A DNA stretch of 64,000 nucleotides, taken from NCBI RefSeq assembly GCF_019670005.1, contig NZ_AP019783.1:4118150-4182149 (forward strand), read 5' to 3'. Positions 1 through 9,267 of the stretch are shown piece by piece (the stretch's first letter is position 1; every line of letters begins with the position of its first letter). Made by a program: the position numbers and the translations under genes. The DNA is from Methylomagnum ishizawai. GTDB taxonomy: Bacteria; Pseudomonadota; Gammaproteobacteria; Methylococcales; Methylococcaceae. A model generated the notes under the pieces. It saw only the letters and a list, made by a program, of their open reading frames with translations, had not been told where the DNA came from and searched no databases.

Positions 1-174
1 TTTCAGCGCAGCGTGCAAGCCTTCATCGATCCGCTTGCTCGGCATCGCGTCGATTTGCAAAAACCGCTTGTAAGAATCTACTTGAGTTGTTAAAAGATAG
101 GGGACTTCAAGTACATCGCGACGCTTGCCAAAACTGTTACGGATGCGCTTTTTTTCGGTAAAAGAATAGGCCAT
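1..174 (-). CDS. rpoB: RNA polymerase subunit beta (5' part only)
   Basis: This is the first 58 codons of RpoB; the gene runs off the left edge of the window. RpoB forms the catalytic core of RNA polymerase together with beta-prime. The N-terminus reads [18 protein letters not shown], followed by [20 protein letters not shown], closely matching the start of E. coli RpoB (MVYSYTEKKRIRKDFGKR). The ATG at 174 is preceded by AAGGAACC on the coding strand, a usable ribosome binding site. It lies 252 bp downstream of rplL, as in the usual rplKAJL-rpoBC operon. Identity is certain; nothing can be said of the remainder of the gene. Confidence 0.97.
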   Translation of the reverse strand, partial: MAYSFTEKKRIRNSFGKRRDVLEVPYLLTTQVDSYKRFLQIDAMPSKRIDEGLHAALK

Positions 175-367
175 AGTGGTTCCTTACCTTGGGGATTCAA
201 ACGAAATTACCACGGCGTCTATCTGGAGCCTCGAAGCTCGGATAACCATTCCCATGTAGACATAGGACGCGGCTGGGAATTCTGGGGGAATAACGGACCG
301 GACCGTTTAAAGTCGGATACACCGCTCCCGGAATAACTGCAAAATCATAATATTCGCAACGCGGAAA

Positions 368-392
368 GGCCGGCAGCGGAACGCTGCCAGCC
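368..392 (-). terminator. Hairpin between rplL and rpoB, probable attenuator
   Basis: An 11-bp stem (368-378 with 382-392, one G-U wobble in the RNA) closes a 3-nt loop. On the transcribed strand it is followed by TTTCC, a weak U-tract. In E. coli the rplL-rpoB gap contains a partial terminator that lowers rpoBC transcription relative to ribosomal protein genes. Position and shape fit that role here, but the short U-tract suggests only partial termination. Confidence 0.55.
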
Positions 393-426
393 TTGAACCG
401 GCGTTCTTGCTGGAACCAGGGGTCAA

Positions 427-801
427 TTACTTAATATTGACCGTGGCGCCCGCTTCGACCAGTTGCTTCTTGATATTCTCGGCGTCGGCCTTGCTCACGG
501 CTTCCTTCACGGTGGAAGGCACGCCTTCGACCAAGTCCTTCGCTTCTTTCAAGCCCAGGCCGGTGATGGTGCGGATGACCTTGATCACATTGACCTTGTT
601 TTCGCCGAAGCTGGTCATGATCACGTCGAACTCGGTCTGCTCTTCGACCGGAGCCGCCGCCGCCGCCGGGGCCGCAGCCACCGCGACCGCCGCCGCAGCG
701 GAAACGCCGAACTTTTCTTCCATGGCGGAAATCAATTCCACCACTTCCATTACCGTCATATTGGCAATGGTTTCCAGGATTTCATCTTTAGATACTGCCA
801 T
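427..801 (-). CDS. rplL: 50S ribosomal protein L7/L12
   Basis: L7/L12 (124 aa) forms the flexible ribosomal stalk that recruits GTPase translation factors. The protein shows the three expected parts: an N-terminal dimerisation helix region (about 1-33), an alanine/proline-rich hinge (about 34-52, [13 protein letters not shown]), and the globular C-terminal domain with the factor-binding stretch around KVNVIKVIR and [15 protein letters not shown]. Length is normal. It follows rplJ by 40 bp in the same transcript, and L10 binds L12 dimers, so the pair is functionally linked as well as co-transcribed. Confidence 0.98.
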   Translation of the reverse strand: MAVSKDEILETIANMTVMEVVELISAMEEKFGVSAAAAVAVAAAPAAAAAPVEEQTEFDVIMTSFGENKVNVIKVIRTITGLGLKEAKDLVEGVPSTVKEAVSKADAENIKKQLVEAGATVNIK

Positions 802-841
802 CGATCTGCTCCAAAATTTAACTTTCGATAGTACGAGACGC

Positions 842-1384
842 TCAAGCTGCTTCTTTTTGGTCTCGTATCGCCGCTACAGTGCGCACTAATTTGGCATGGG
901 GTTCCGCCATGGTTCTGACGAACTTCTCGATGGGGGCTTTCATGACGCCCATCAGCATCGCCAAAGCCTGCTCCCGGTTGGGTAGCCTCGACAGACGCTC
1001 GAGTTCGGACGGACCATATTGCTTGCCGCCGACCGCCACCAATTTCACCACCAGCTTCTCGGCGACCAGCTTGTCGCTCTGCTTGAGGAAATCGCTGACG
1101 ACCCTGGCCGCCGCACCCGGATCTTCCAGCGAAAACGCCAAGATCAAAGGTCCGACCAAGCCTTCTTGCATGCAAGCAAAAGCGGTCCCTTCGACCGCCC
1201 TGCGGGCCAGGGTGTTTTTCACCACCCGCAGGTAAACGCCCGACTCCCTCGCGCTCTTGCGGAGCTGGGTCAAATGGGCGACGGTCAAGCCCCGGTATTC
1301 CGCCGCGACGGCGGAATGGGCTTTAGCGGCAACAGCGGCGACTTCCGCGACGACAGCGATCTTGTCATCAAGTCTCAGTGCCAC
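842..1384 (-). CDS. rplJ: 50S ribosomal protein L10
   Basis: L10 (180 aa, slightly longer than the usual 165-175) anchors the L7/L12 dimers to 23S rRNA and represses its own operon. Typical L10 features are [19 protein letters not shown] and [17 protein letters not shown]. The start is GTG at 1384, supported by GGAGAT five bases upstream; no in-frame ATG fits better. The mRNA leader upstream carries the L10 binding structure (see 1486-1581), so translation of rplJ-rplL is expected to be autoregulated. The last residues (AIRDQKEAA) follow the alpha-helical tail that holds L12. Confidence 0.97.
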   Translation of the reverse strand: MALRLDDKIAVVAEVAAVAAKAHSAVAAEYRGLTVAHLTQLRKSARESGVYLRVVKNTLARRAVEGTAFACMQEGLVGPLILAFSLEDPGAAARVVSDFLKQSDKLVAEKLVVKLVAVGGKQYGPSELERLSRLPNREQALAMLMGVMKAPIEKFVRTMAEPHAKLVRTVAAIRDQKEAA

Positions 1385-1485
1385 TTTTCATCTCCGAATA
1401 ATTATCTGAACAGTTTGGGAACCATTCAGAGCCAGCAAAACATCCCGGAGGATGCCCATTACGGCTTCTGTATAACCATTTAGGT

Positions 1486-1581
1486 TTCAGTACACCGTCT
1501 ACGCGGGTTTTCATGATTAAGCGCCCTAGGGCACGCCCGCGGTCTTTGACGGTTACCGGTGTGCCTAGGCTTCCGGTAACC
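1486..1581 (-). promoter_or_regulatory. L10 leader (autoregulatory mRNA element)
   Basis: Read on the minus strand, the rplA-rplJ gap begins with a 9-bp stem (GGTTACCGG at 1581-1573 with CCGGTAACC at 1559-1551). Next comes a nested structure in which CCGTC (1552-1548) pairs with GACGG (1499-1495) and CGCGGG (1541-1536) pairs with CCCGCG (1507-1502), with GCCCTAGGGC inside. CCGTCAAAGACCGCGGG and CCCGCGTAGACGGTG closely resemble the two halves of the E. coli rplJ leader as I remember it (CCGUCGAAGACCGCAGG and CCUGCGUAGACGGUG). In E. coli, L10-L12 binds here and shuts down rplJ translation. Here the element lies about 100 nt before the GTG. Confidence 0.88.
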
Positions 1582-1594
1582 CAAAGTCCAAGAA

Positions 1595-2290
1595 TTACGC
1601 GGCCAGACTATTTTGATCGACAGGGAGGCCCGGCCCCATCGTAGTGGATACGGTGATCTTCTTGAGATAGATACCCTTGGAAGTCGCCGGTTTGATTTTC
1701 TTCAAATCGGCCAATAGGGCTTCCAGGTTTTCCTTCAAGGCATTCGGCTCGAAATTAACCTTGCCGATAGTGGAATGGATAATACCTTTCTTATCCGTGC
1801 GATAACGGACCTGACCGGCTTTCGCGTTCCTGACGGCACCCGCCACATCGGCGGTCACGGTGCCCACCTTGGGATTCGGCATCAAACCACGCGGACCCAA
1901 GATTTGGCCCAACTGGCCTACGACCCGCATGGCGTCGGGGGACGCGATCACCACATCGAAATTGAATTCCCCCGCTTTCACCTGGGCGGCGAGATCGTCC
2001 ATACCCACGATATCCGCACCCGCCTCCTTGGCGGCTTCGACATTGGCCCCTTGGGTGAAAACGGCCACACGCACGTTTTTACCCGTACCATGTGGCATCA
2101 CGGTCGCGCCACGGACAGCTTGGTCGGATTTTCTCGGATCCACGCCCAAGTTGATCGCAACATCGACGGACTCGACGAATTTGGTACTCGCAACCTCTTT
2201 CAGAACCACGAAAGCTTCTTCAATCGCATAGTTCTTGCCGGGTTGGACTTTGCCTTTGATTAATTTGGCTCTTTTGGTCAGCTTGGCCAT
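1595..2290 (-). CDS. rplA: 50S ribosomal protein L1
   Basis: L1 (231 aa, normal length) binds 23S rRNA at the L1 stalk, helps release E-site tRNA and represses the rplK-rplA mRNA in E. coli. The sequence has the family signature region [20 protein letters not shown] and [14 protein letters not shown]. Its ATG overlaps the rplK stop by one base (TAATG), so the two are translationally coupled. It is separated from rplJ by the 210-bp structured L10 leader. Confidence 0.98.
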   Translation of the reverse strand: MAKLTKRAKLIKGKVQPGKNYAIEEAFVVLKEVASTKFVESVDVAINLGVDPRKSDQAVRGATVMPHGTGKNVRVAVFTQGANVEAAKEAGADIVGMDDLAAQVKAGEFNFDVVIASPDAMRVVGQLGQILGPRGLMPNPKVGTVTADVAGAVRNAKAGQVRYRTDKKGIIHSTIGKVNFEPNALKENLEALLADLKKIKPATSKGIYLKKITVSTTMGPGLPVDQNSLAA

Positions 2291-2721
2291 TACACTCCCT
2301 CCACTTCCAATCCCATGCTACGGGCGCTGCCCGCGATGGTCCGCACAGCCGCGTCGACGCTGGCGGCGGTCAAATCCGGCTCTTTGAGCTTGGCGATTTC
2401 GACCAATTGATCGCGGGTGATTTTGCCAACCTTGTTGGTATTGGGATTGCTGCTTCCTTTAGCCAAGCCAATCGCTTTTTTAATCAGAACCGTGGCGGGA
2501 GGGGTTTTGGTGATGAAAGTAAAACTACGGTCGCTGTAAACAGTAATGACGACCGGCAACGGCAAACCTTTTTCGACACCTTGGGTGGCGGCATTGAAAG
2601 ATTTGCAGAACTCCATAATATTGACACCGCGTTGACCTAGCGCCGGACCGATAGGCGGGCTAGGATTAGCTTCTTGAGCTTTTACCTGTAACTTAATATA
2701 TCCGGTTATCTTCTTAGCCAT
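2290..2721 (-). CDS. rplK: 50S ribosomal protein L11
   Basis: L11 (143 aa) forms part of the GTPase-associated centre and is needed for RelA activation in E. coli. The proline-rich N-terminal switch region ([20 protein letters not shown]) and the C-terminal rRNA-binding domain ending [13 protein letters not shown] are both present. The ATG at 2721 has GGAGT seven bases upstream. It begins the rplK-rplA pair, 86 bp after nusG, the standard arrangement. Confidence 0.98.
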   Translation of the reverse strand: MAKKITGYIKLQVKAQEANPSPPIGPALGQRGVNIMEFCKSFNAATQGVEKGLPLPVVITVYSDRSFTFITKTPPATVLIKKAIGLAKGSSNPNTNKVGKITRDQLVEIAKLKEPDLTAASVDAAVRTIAGSARSMGLEVEGV

Positions 2722-2807
2722 TGATTACTCCGATGGGTCTAGCGCCGCGAGGCTCCCCAAATGATTAGCGCTTCGATAGCGCTGATAGCAGCGGCGATCT
2801 TTGCCGA

Positions 2808-3341
2808 CTACCCTTTCTCTACTTGACTAAAGTCGAGTTCCACTGGCGTAGAGCGGCCAAAAATCAATACGGAAACCCGTAGTTTGCTTTTTTCGTAGCT
2901 GACTTCTTCAACTACGCCATTAAAGTCCTTGAACGGACCTTCGACGACCCTAACCACTTCGCCGACTTCAAACAATACCTTGGGTTTGGGCTTGGTAGCG
3001 CCCTCTTCCACCCGGTTTAAAATCGCATCGGCTTCGGCGTCGCTAATCGGGGCGGGCTTATCAGAAGTACCGCCTATAAAACCCAAAACCCGGGGGACTT
3101 CTTTCACCAAATGCCAAGTTTCTTCATTCAACTCCATTTGAACCAGTACATAACCCGGAAAGAACTTACGCTCGCTTTTACGCTGCTGGCCCATTCTCAT
3201 TTCGACCACTTCCTCGGTCGGAACCAGGATTTTTCCAAAATACTGCTCCAAGCCGGAACGCTTTATCCTTTCTTCAAGGGAACGCTTGACCTGATTTTCG
3301 TAGTTGGAGTAGGAGTGGATAACGTACCATCTAAGGGACAT
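2808..3341 (-). CDS. nusG: Transcription termination/antitermination factor NusG
   Basis: NusG (177 aa) binds RNA polymerase, suppresses pausing, and links it to Rho or to ribosomal protein S10. The N-terminal NGN domain starts [20 protein letters not shown] and the C-terminal KOW domain contains [20 protein letters not shown]. Length matches the E. coli protein closely. It starts four bases after the secE stop; secE-nusG is a conserved pair. Confidence 0.98.
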   Translation of the reverse strand: MSLRWYVIHSYSNYENQVKRSLEERIKRSGLEQYFGKILVPTEEVVEMRMGQQRKSERKFFPGYVLVQMELNEETWHLVKEVPRVLGFIGGTSDKPAPISDAEADAILNRVEEGATKPKPKVLFEVGEVVRVVEGPFKDFNGVVEEVSYEKSKLRVSVLIFGRSTPVELDFSQVEKG

Positions 3342-3345
3342 ACGG

Positions 3346-3726
3346 CTATTTCCCCGCAGTTCCAGTTAGCGAACTAATCCCCCAAAACAGGAACATATCC
3401 AGCAGCCATAGGATAATACCCACCAGGAACACCAAAGCGACCACAACCAAGGTTGATTGAATGGTTTCCTGCTTGGTGGGCCAAACCACTTTGCGAACTT
3501 CGATCTGAGATTCTTTCAAAAAACCCAGGAATCCCTTTCCAACCGGGGTTGTCAATACGGTCGCGATGGCGGCGATTGAAAATGTGAGCACACCCAGCAC
3601 CCGGTATACAAGCAATTGGCTGGAAAAATAGTGATAACCGGCTATCCCGGTAACCAGCAAGACAACGGCCAATACCAGCTTCGCCGTATCGAACGCCGAT
3701 GCACCCGACTCCGCCCGAGCAGCCAT
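3346..3726 (-). CDS. secE: Preprotein translocase subunit SecE
   Basis: SecE (126 aa) clamps SecY in the inner-membrane translocon. Three membrane segments are visible at about residues 14-32, 40-60 and 95-118, with the conserved cytoplasmic segment ([20 protein letters not shown]) between the second and third. This three-segment form is the E. coli type. The frame stays open upstream into the tRNA(Trp) gene, so the start is set at the ATG at 3726 ([13 protein letters not shown]), which gives the normal length. It is co-oriented with nusG four bases downstream. Confidence 0.95.
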   Translation of the reverse strand: MAARAESGASAFDTAKLVLAVVLLVTGIAGYHYFSSQLLVYRVLGVLTFSIAAIATVLTTPVGKGFLGFLKESQIEVRKVVWPTKQETIQSTLVVVALVFLVGIILWLLDMFLFWGISSLTGTAGK

Positions 3727-3771
3727 AATATCCTTGATTATATGAATGGGATTACAGGGAAAGGAAAAAGG

Positions 3772-3847
3772 TGGCAGGCCAGGAGGGGCTCGAACCCCCA
3801 ACCTGCGGTTTTGGAGACCGCTGCTCTACCAATTGAGCTACTGACCT
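3772..3847 (-). tRNA. tRNA-Trp (anticodon CCA)
   Basis: This 76-nt gene folds into a full cloverleaf: acceptor AGGTCAG with CTGGCCT, anticodon loop CTCCAAA (CCA at 3814-3812), T-arm GGGGG-TTCGAGC-CCCTC, and an encoded 3' CCA. It sits between tuf and secE, its usual place in Pseudomonas-like genomes. Confidence 0.97.
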
Positions 3848-3906
3848 ACGCTTTTTACCCTGAGAGGCGGGGCTCCCCGACCGGGAAGCCCTGATACCAA
3901 AACTTA

Positions 3907-5097
<1,191 letters not shown>

Positions 5098-5141
5098 CCG
5101 CCAACACCCCTTACTGTTTTTTGCCGAGATATGCGAAAAAC

Positions 5142-5217
<76 letters not shown>

Positions 5218-5236
5218 CGAAACTCTACGTCGTCAC

Positions 5237-5310
<74 letters not shown>

Positions 5311-5323
5311 GTTCAAAACAAAA

Positions 5324-5409
<86 letters not shown>

Positions 5410-5426
5410 GAGCAAGTGAGTCCCGT

Positions 5427-5455
5427 ATTTTCTATGGATCGCCCGCGCCTGTCAA
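5427..5455 (-). promoter_or_regulatory. Sigma70-type promoter of the tRNA(Tyr)-tuf operon
   Basis: On the minus strand a consensus -35 box TTGACA (5455-5450) is followed by a 17-bp spacer and a -10 box GAAAAT (5432-5427, four of six consensus bases). Transcription would start near 5420, just before tRNA(Tyr) at 5409. The -35 box overlaps the TGA stop codon of pth (5454-5452), so the two transcription units abut with no spare sequence. Confidence 0.72.
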
Positions 5456-6045
5456 GCTTTTTTCTTGGGCTCGGAATGCAGGCGATTCATCAAGCCCGCC
5501 AAATTCCCCGCGACCAATTCCGGGACCGAATCGGCCACATTCGAGATCGCCGCCTCGATCAGCCCGGCCTCGGCCCGGGATGGCGCACCCAGCACATAGG
5601 GCACCACCGCATCGCGGTCGCCGGGATGGCCGATGCCGAACCGGAGCCGGTAATAATCCGGCGTTCCCAGGTGGGCCAGGATATCGCGCAATCCATTATG
5701 GCCGCCATGCCCACCCCCACGCTTGAGCCGCGCCACACCGGGCGGCAAATCCAGTTCGTCGTGCGCGACCAGGATTTGCGCGGGCTCGACCTTGAAATAC
5801 TTCGCCATCGCGCCCACCGCCAAACCGCTGCGGTTCATATACGTGGTGGGCTTCAGCAGCAATAGCGTGTCCCCGGCCAATTCGAGCTTGGCGGCCAGGC
5901 CATGGAAACGCGGCTCCTCGCGGAAGCCCAAGCGGTAACGGGCGGCGATGGCGTCCAAAAACCAAAACCCGGCGTTATGCCGGGTTTTTTCGTATTGGGC
6001 GGTGGGATTGCCCAATCCGACCAGGAGTTTGAAGTTAGCGGGCAT
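5452..6045 (-). CDS. pth: Peptidyl-tRNA hydrolase
   Basis: Pth (197 aa) cleaves the ester bond of peptidyl-tRNAs that drop off ribosomes, recycling tRNA. The active-site residues are visible: the catalytic histidine in KTRHNAGFWFLDA, the asparagine in TTYMNRSG, and the aspartate in VAHDELDLPPG. Length is typical. It follows rplY by 36 bp in the prs-rplY-pth block. A near-perfect inverted repeat lies inside the 5' part of the coding sequence at 5964-5990. In P. aeruginosa ychF follows pth; here the tRNA(Tyr) promoter follows directly. Confidence 0.97.
   Translation of the reverse strand: MPANFKLLVGLGNPTAQYEKTRHNAGFWFLDAIAARYRLGFREEPRFHGLAAKLELAGDTLLLLKPTTYMNRSGLAVGAMAKYFKVEPAQILVAHDELDLPPGVARLKRGGGHGGHNGLRDILAHLGTPDYYRLRFGIGHPGDRDAVVPYVLGAPSRAEAGLIEAAISNVADSVPELVAGNLAGLMNRLHSEPKKKA
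5964..5990 (+). terminator. Terminator-like hairpin inside pth, antisense strand
   Basis: The plus strand carries a 10-bp perfect stem (AAAACCCGGC at 5964-5973 with GCCGGGTTTT at 5979-5988), a 5-nt loop and a run of six T (5985-5990). This has the form of an intrinsic terminator antisense to pth. The same bases encode the conserved Pth motif KTRHNAGF, so part of the symmetry may be due to the codons. The mRNA strand can form the same stem, but its downstream T run is only four long. Confidence 0.4.
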
Positions 6046-6081
6046 ACCGCCTGATCCCAGGCCCGTGGTTCATGGGAGCAA

Positions 6082-6672
6082 TCAACCCGCCTCGGCGGCG
6101 CGGGTGGTCTGGATCACCGCGACGGGGGTGTCGTGCTCGGGGCCGTGCAGCAAGGCCACGATCTGGACCCCGACCGGCAACTTGAGATCGGAAAGATGCA
6201 CGGATTCGCCGATATCCACGTCCGCCATATCGACCTCAATGAACTCGGGCAACTGGCTGGGCAGGCAGGTCACTTCGACATCCACCAGGTTGTGGTTGAC
6301 CACGCCGCCCTTCTTCACGCCGACCGAGGTTTCCTGGTTGACGAAATGCAGGGGCACATGGACCTTGATCTTGTCGGATTCGCTCACCCGCTGGAAATCC
6401 ATGTGCATGATGATCGGCTTGCTGGGATGGCGCTGCAACTCCTTGAGGATGGCCTGTTCCTGCTTATCCCCGATATTGAGCGTGAGGATATGGGAATACG
6501 TGGCCTCGTTCTCCAGGGCTTTCACGACCTTGTTATGCTCGAGGATCAAGCTGACCGGCTCGCCGCCGCCGTACAGCACGGCGGGCACCTTGCCCAGGTT
6601 CCGCAAACGGCGGGCGTCGCCCTTGCCGGTGTTGGTCCTCACTTCCGCATCGAATACAAAACTGCCTGCCAT
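6082..6672 (-). CDS. rplY: 50S ribosomal protein L25 (CTC type)
   Basis: L25 binds 5S rRNA. At 196 aa this is the long CTC/TL5 form, with the L25 domain in about the first 95 residues (FVFDAEVRTNTGKGDARRLR) and a second beta-rich domain (about 100-185), unlike the short 94-aa E. coli protein. The start is taken as ATG 6672 because GGAGA lies six bases upstream; an in-frame start four codons earlier has no such site. It follows prs by 48 bp. Confidence 0.95.
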   Translation of the reverse strand: MAGSFVFDAEVRTNTGKGDARRLRNLGKVPAVLYGGGEPVSLILEHNKVVKALENEATYSHILTLNIGDKQEQAILKELQRHPSKPIIMHMDFQRVSESDKIKVHVPLHFVNQETSVGVKKGGVVNHNLVDVEVTCLPSQLPEFIEVDMADVDIGESVHLSDLKLPVGVQIVALLHGPEHDTPVAVIQTTRAAEAG

Positions 6673-6720
6673 CTTTCTCTCCAAAATACTCTTAGCAGTG
6701 AATAAAAAAGCCGATTGCCA

Positions 6721-7674
<954 letters not shown>

Positions 7675-7709
7675 TCGAGCAACTCCAAACAGGATTGAGC
7701 CGGTGTGAA

Positions 7710-7784
7710 TGGCTGGGGCGCCAGGATTCGAACCTGGGAATGCCGGGATCAAAACCCGGTGCCTTACCGCTTGGCTACGCCCCA
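7710..7784 (-). tRNA. tRNA-Gln (anticodon TTG)
   Basis: This 75-nt cloverleaf has acceptor TGGGGCG/CGCCCCA, anticodon stem CCGGG/CCCGG with loop TTTTGAT (anticodon TTG), T-arm CCAGG-TTCGAAT-CCTGG and encoded CCA. It lies four bases after the ispE stop and 35 bp before prs, embedded in a protein-coding operon. The same ispE-tRNA(Gln)-prs order occurs in P. aeruginosa. Confidence 0.97.
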
Positions 7785-7788
7785 ATAT

Positions 7789-8658
7789 TCAAGATCGCCG
7801 GGAACCGGGGTCCAGCCCCAGCGCCCGCTGTAGAGGTGACAGGTTCTCGCCTTTGGCGACGAATGCGGACCTGGTCGATCCCAAATCCGTTGCCGCTTGC
7901 CGGGCTTGCCGCTCATCGGCGAAGGCCGCGAACACACAGGCTCCGGTTCCGGTCAGCCTGGGTTCCGAGTAGCGGGAGAGATCATCCATGGCCGCACCGA
8001 TCTCGGGGTATAACTCCATGACCACCGGCAGGCAATGATTCTCCTGCCGCCCCGCGAGAAAGTCCGCTATTGTGATGGGTTTGTTGTCCCGTGTCAAATT
8101 CGGCGAAGAGAAAACAGTGCCGGTCGCGACGTGGCAAGGGGGCACGACCACCACATACCAAGGCTCGGGCAGGTCCAGCGGGGTCAGCCGTTCGCCGACA
8201 CCTTCGGCCCAGGCACTCCGGCCATTCACAAAAACCGGCACGTCCGCGCCCAGTTTCAAGCCCAAATCCATCAGCGCCTCGACGCTCAACCCCGTATTCC
8301 ATAGGCGGTTCAGGCCGACCAAGACCGTCGCGGCATCGGAACTGCCGCCGCCCAAGCCACCGCCCATCGGCAGGTTTTTTTCGATGCCGATATCCACCCC
8401 GGCACGGGTTCCGGTGGCGGCAGCCAAGGCCCGCGCCGCCCGCACGGTGAGGTCCGCTTCGGGCGGGACGCCCGGCAAGGGCGTTTTTAGGTGGATTTCC
8501 CCATCGGTGCGCCGGCCCAGGGTAATCCAATCGCAGCGGTCGATGAATTGGAACACGGTCTGCAAGAGGTGGTAGCCATCCCCGCGCCGTCCTACGATCC
8601 TGAGCAGCAGATTGAGCTTGGCCGGGGCCGGCAAGCGTAAGGTTTCGATTTCTTCCAC
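7789..8658 (-). CDS. ispE: 4-diphosphocytidyl-2-C-methyl-D-erythritol kinase
   Basis: IspE (289 aa) phosphorylates CDP-methylerythritol in the non-mevalonate isoprenoid pathway. It is a GHMP kinase: the ATP loop PMGGGLGGGSSDAAT lies near residue 95, the N-terminus has LPAPAKLNLLLRIVGRRGDG, and the C-terminal GHMP motif is LTGTGACVFAAF. It begins three bases after the lolB stop, so the pair is likely translationally coupled, and is followed at once by tRNA(Gln). Confidence 0.96.
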   Translation of the reverse strand: MEEIETLRLPAPAKLNLLLRIVGRRGDGYHLLQTVFQFIDRCDWITLGRRTDGEIHLKTPLPGVPPEADLTVRAARALAAATGTRAGVDIGIEKNLPMGGGLGGGSSDAATVLVGLNRLWNTGLSVEALMDLGLKLGADVPVFVNGRSAWAEGVGERLTPLDLPEPWYVVVVPPCHVATGTVFSSPNLTRDNKPITIADFLAGRQENHCLPVVMELYPEIGAAMDDLSRYSEPRLTGTGACVFAAFADERQARQAATDLGSTRSAFVAKGENLSPLQRALGLDPGSRRS

Positions 8659-8661
8659 GGC

Positions 8662-9267
8662 TTAACCTTTGATTTCCCAGGTGTCGGCGACGATTTTCAG
8701 TTTCACCCCGGAGCCTTGGACCCGGAGTTTCCGGGGCAGCGGATGGCCGTTGGCCTCCATGTATTGATCGAGGCGCACCATCCAGCCGGATTGGCGGAAT
8801 CCGCCGACAGCGCCCTCTTCCGCGGGCAACGGGGTGGATTCGAGGCCGGGGTCGGGGATGCCCAATATCCAACTCCGCAGGCTGGACAAGGGCACCGCGA
8901 ACCCCAGGCGTTCCCGCAAGGCCGCGTCGGGATCGCGGGAAAGCCGGGTGACGCCGTTGCCCTCGTTGATGTAGATCAGGTCTTTTTGCAGCACGATGGA
9001 AATCATGCCCTGGCTCAGGGGGCCGGAAATCCGCAGCCGGTCCTGGGCCGGTTCATGCTCCCAAAACAGATTGGCCTGCCAAGCATCATGGGCGGTCTGG
9101 ATACCGATCCGGCCATCCATGCGCCAAGCCTTGAGCGCGTAGAGCGCCGCCCGGTCGGCTTCCACCGCGGGTGCCGGGGTGCCCGTCCCGCGGAACCACG
9201 CGCAGCCCGGCAAAACCATCAGCGCGGCCAGCAACAGGGCCGCGCCCCATCGCTTATTTGAAGGCAT
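8662..9267 (-). CDS. lolB: Outer-membrane lipoprotein insertion factor LolB
   Basis: LolB (201 aa) receives lipoproteins from LolA and inserts them into the outer membrane; it is itself a lipoprotein. The signal peptide ends in the lipobox LPGC (Cys22). Family features include WRMDGRIGIQTAHDAWQANL and the C-terminal KLRVQGSGVKLKIVADTWEI. Its start overlaps the end of the TPR lipoprotein gene by 14 bp, and ispE follows three bases after its stop, so all three are co-transcribed. Confidence 0.93.
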   Translation of the reverse strand: MPSNKRWGAALLLAALMVLPGCAWFRGTGTPAPAVEADRAALYALKAWRMDGRIGIQTAHDAWQANLFWEHEPAQDRLRISGPLSQGMISIVLQKDLIYINEGNGVTRLSRDPDAALRERLGFAVPLSSLRSWILGIPDPGLESTPLPAEEGAVGGFRQSGWMVRLDQYMEANGHPLPRKLRVQGSGVKLKIVADTWEIKG

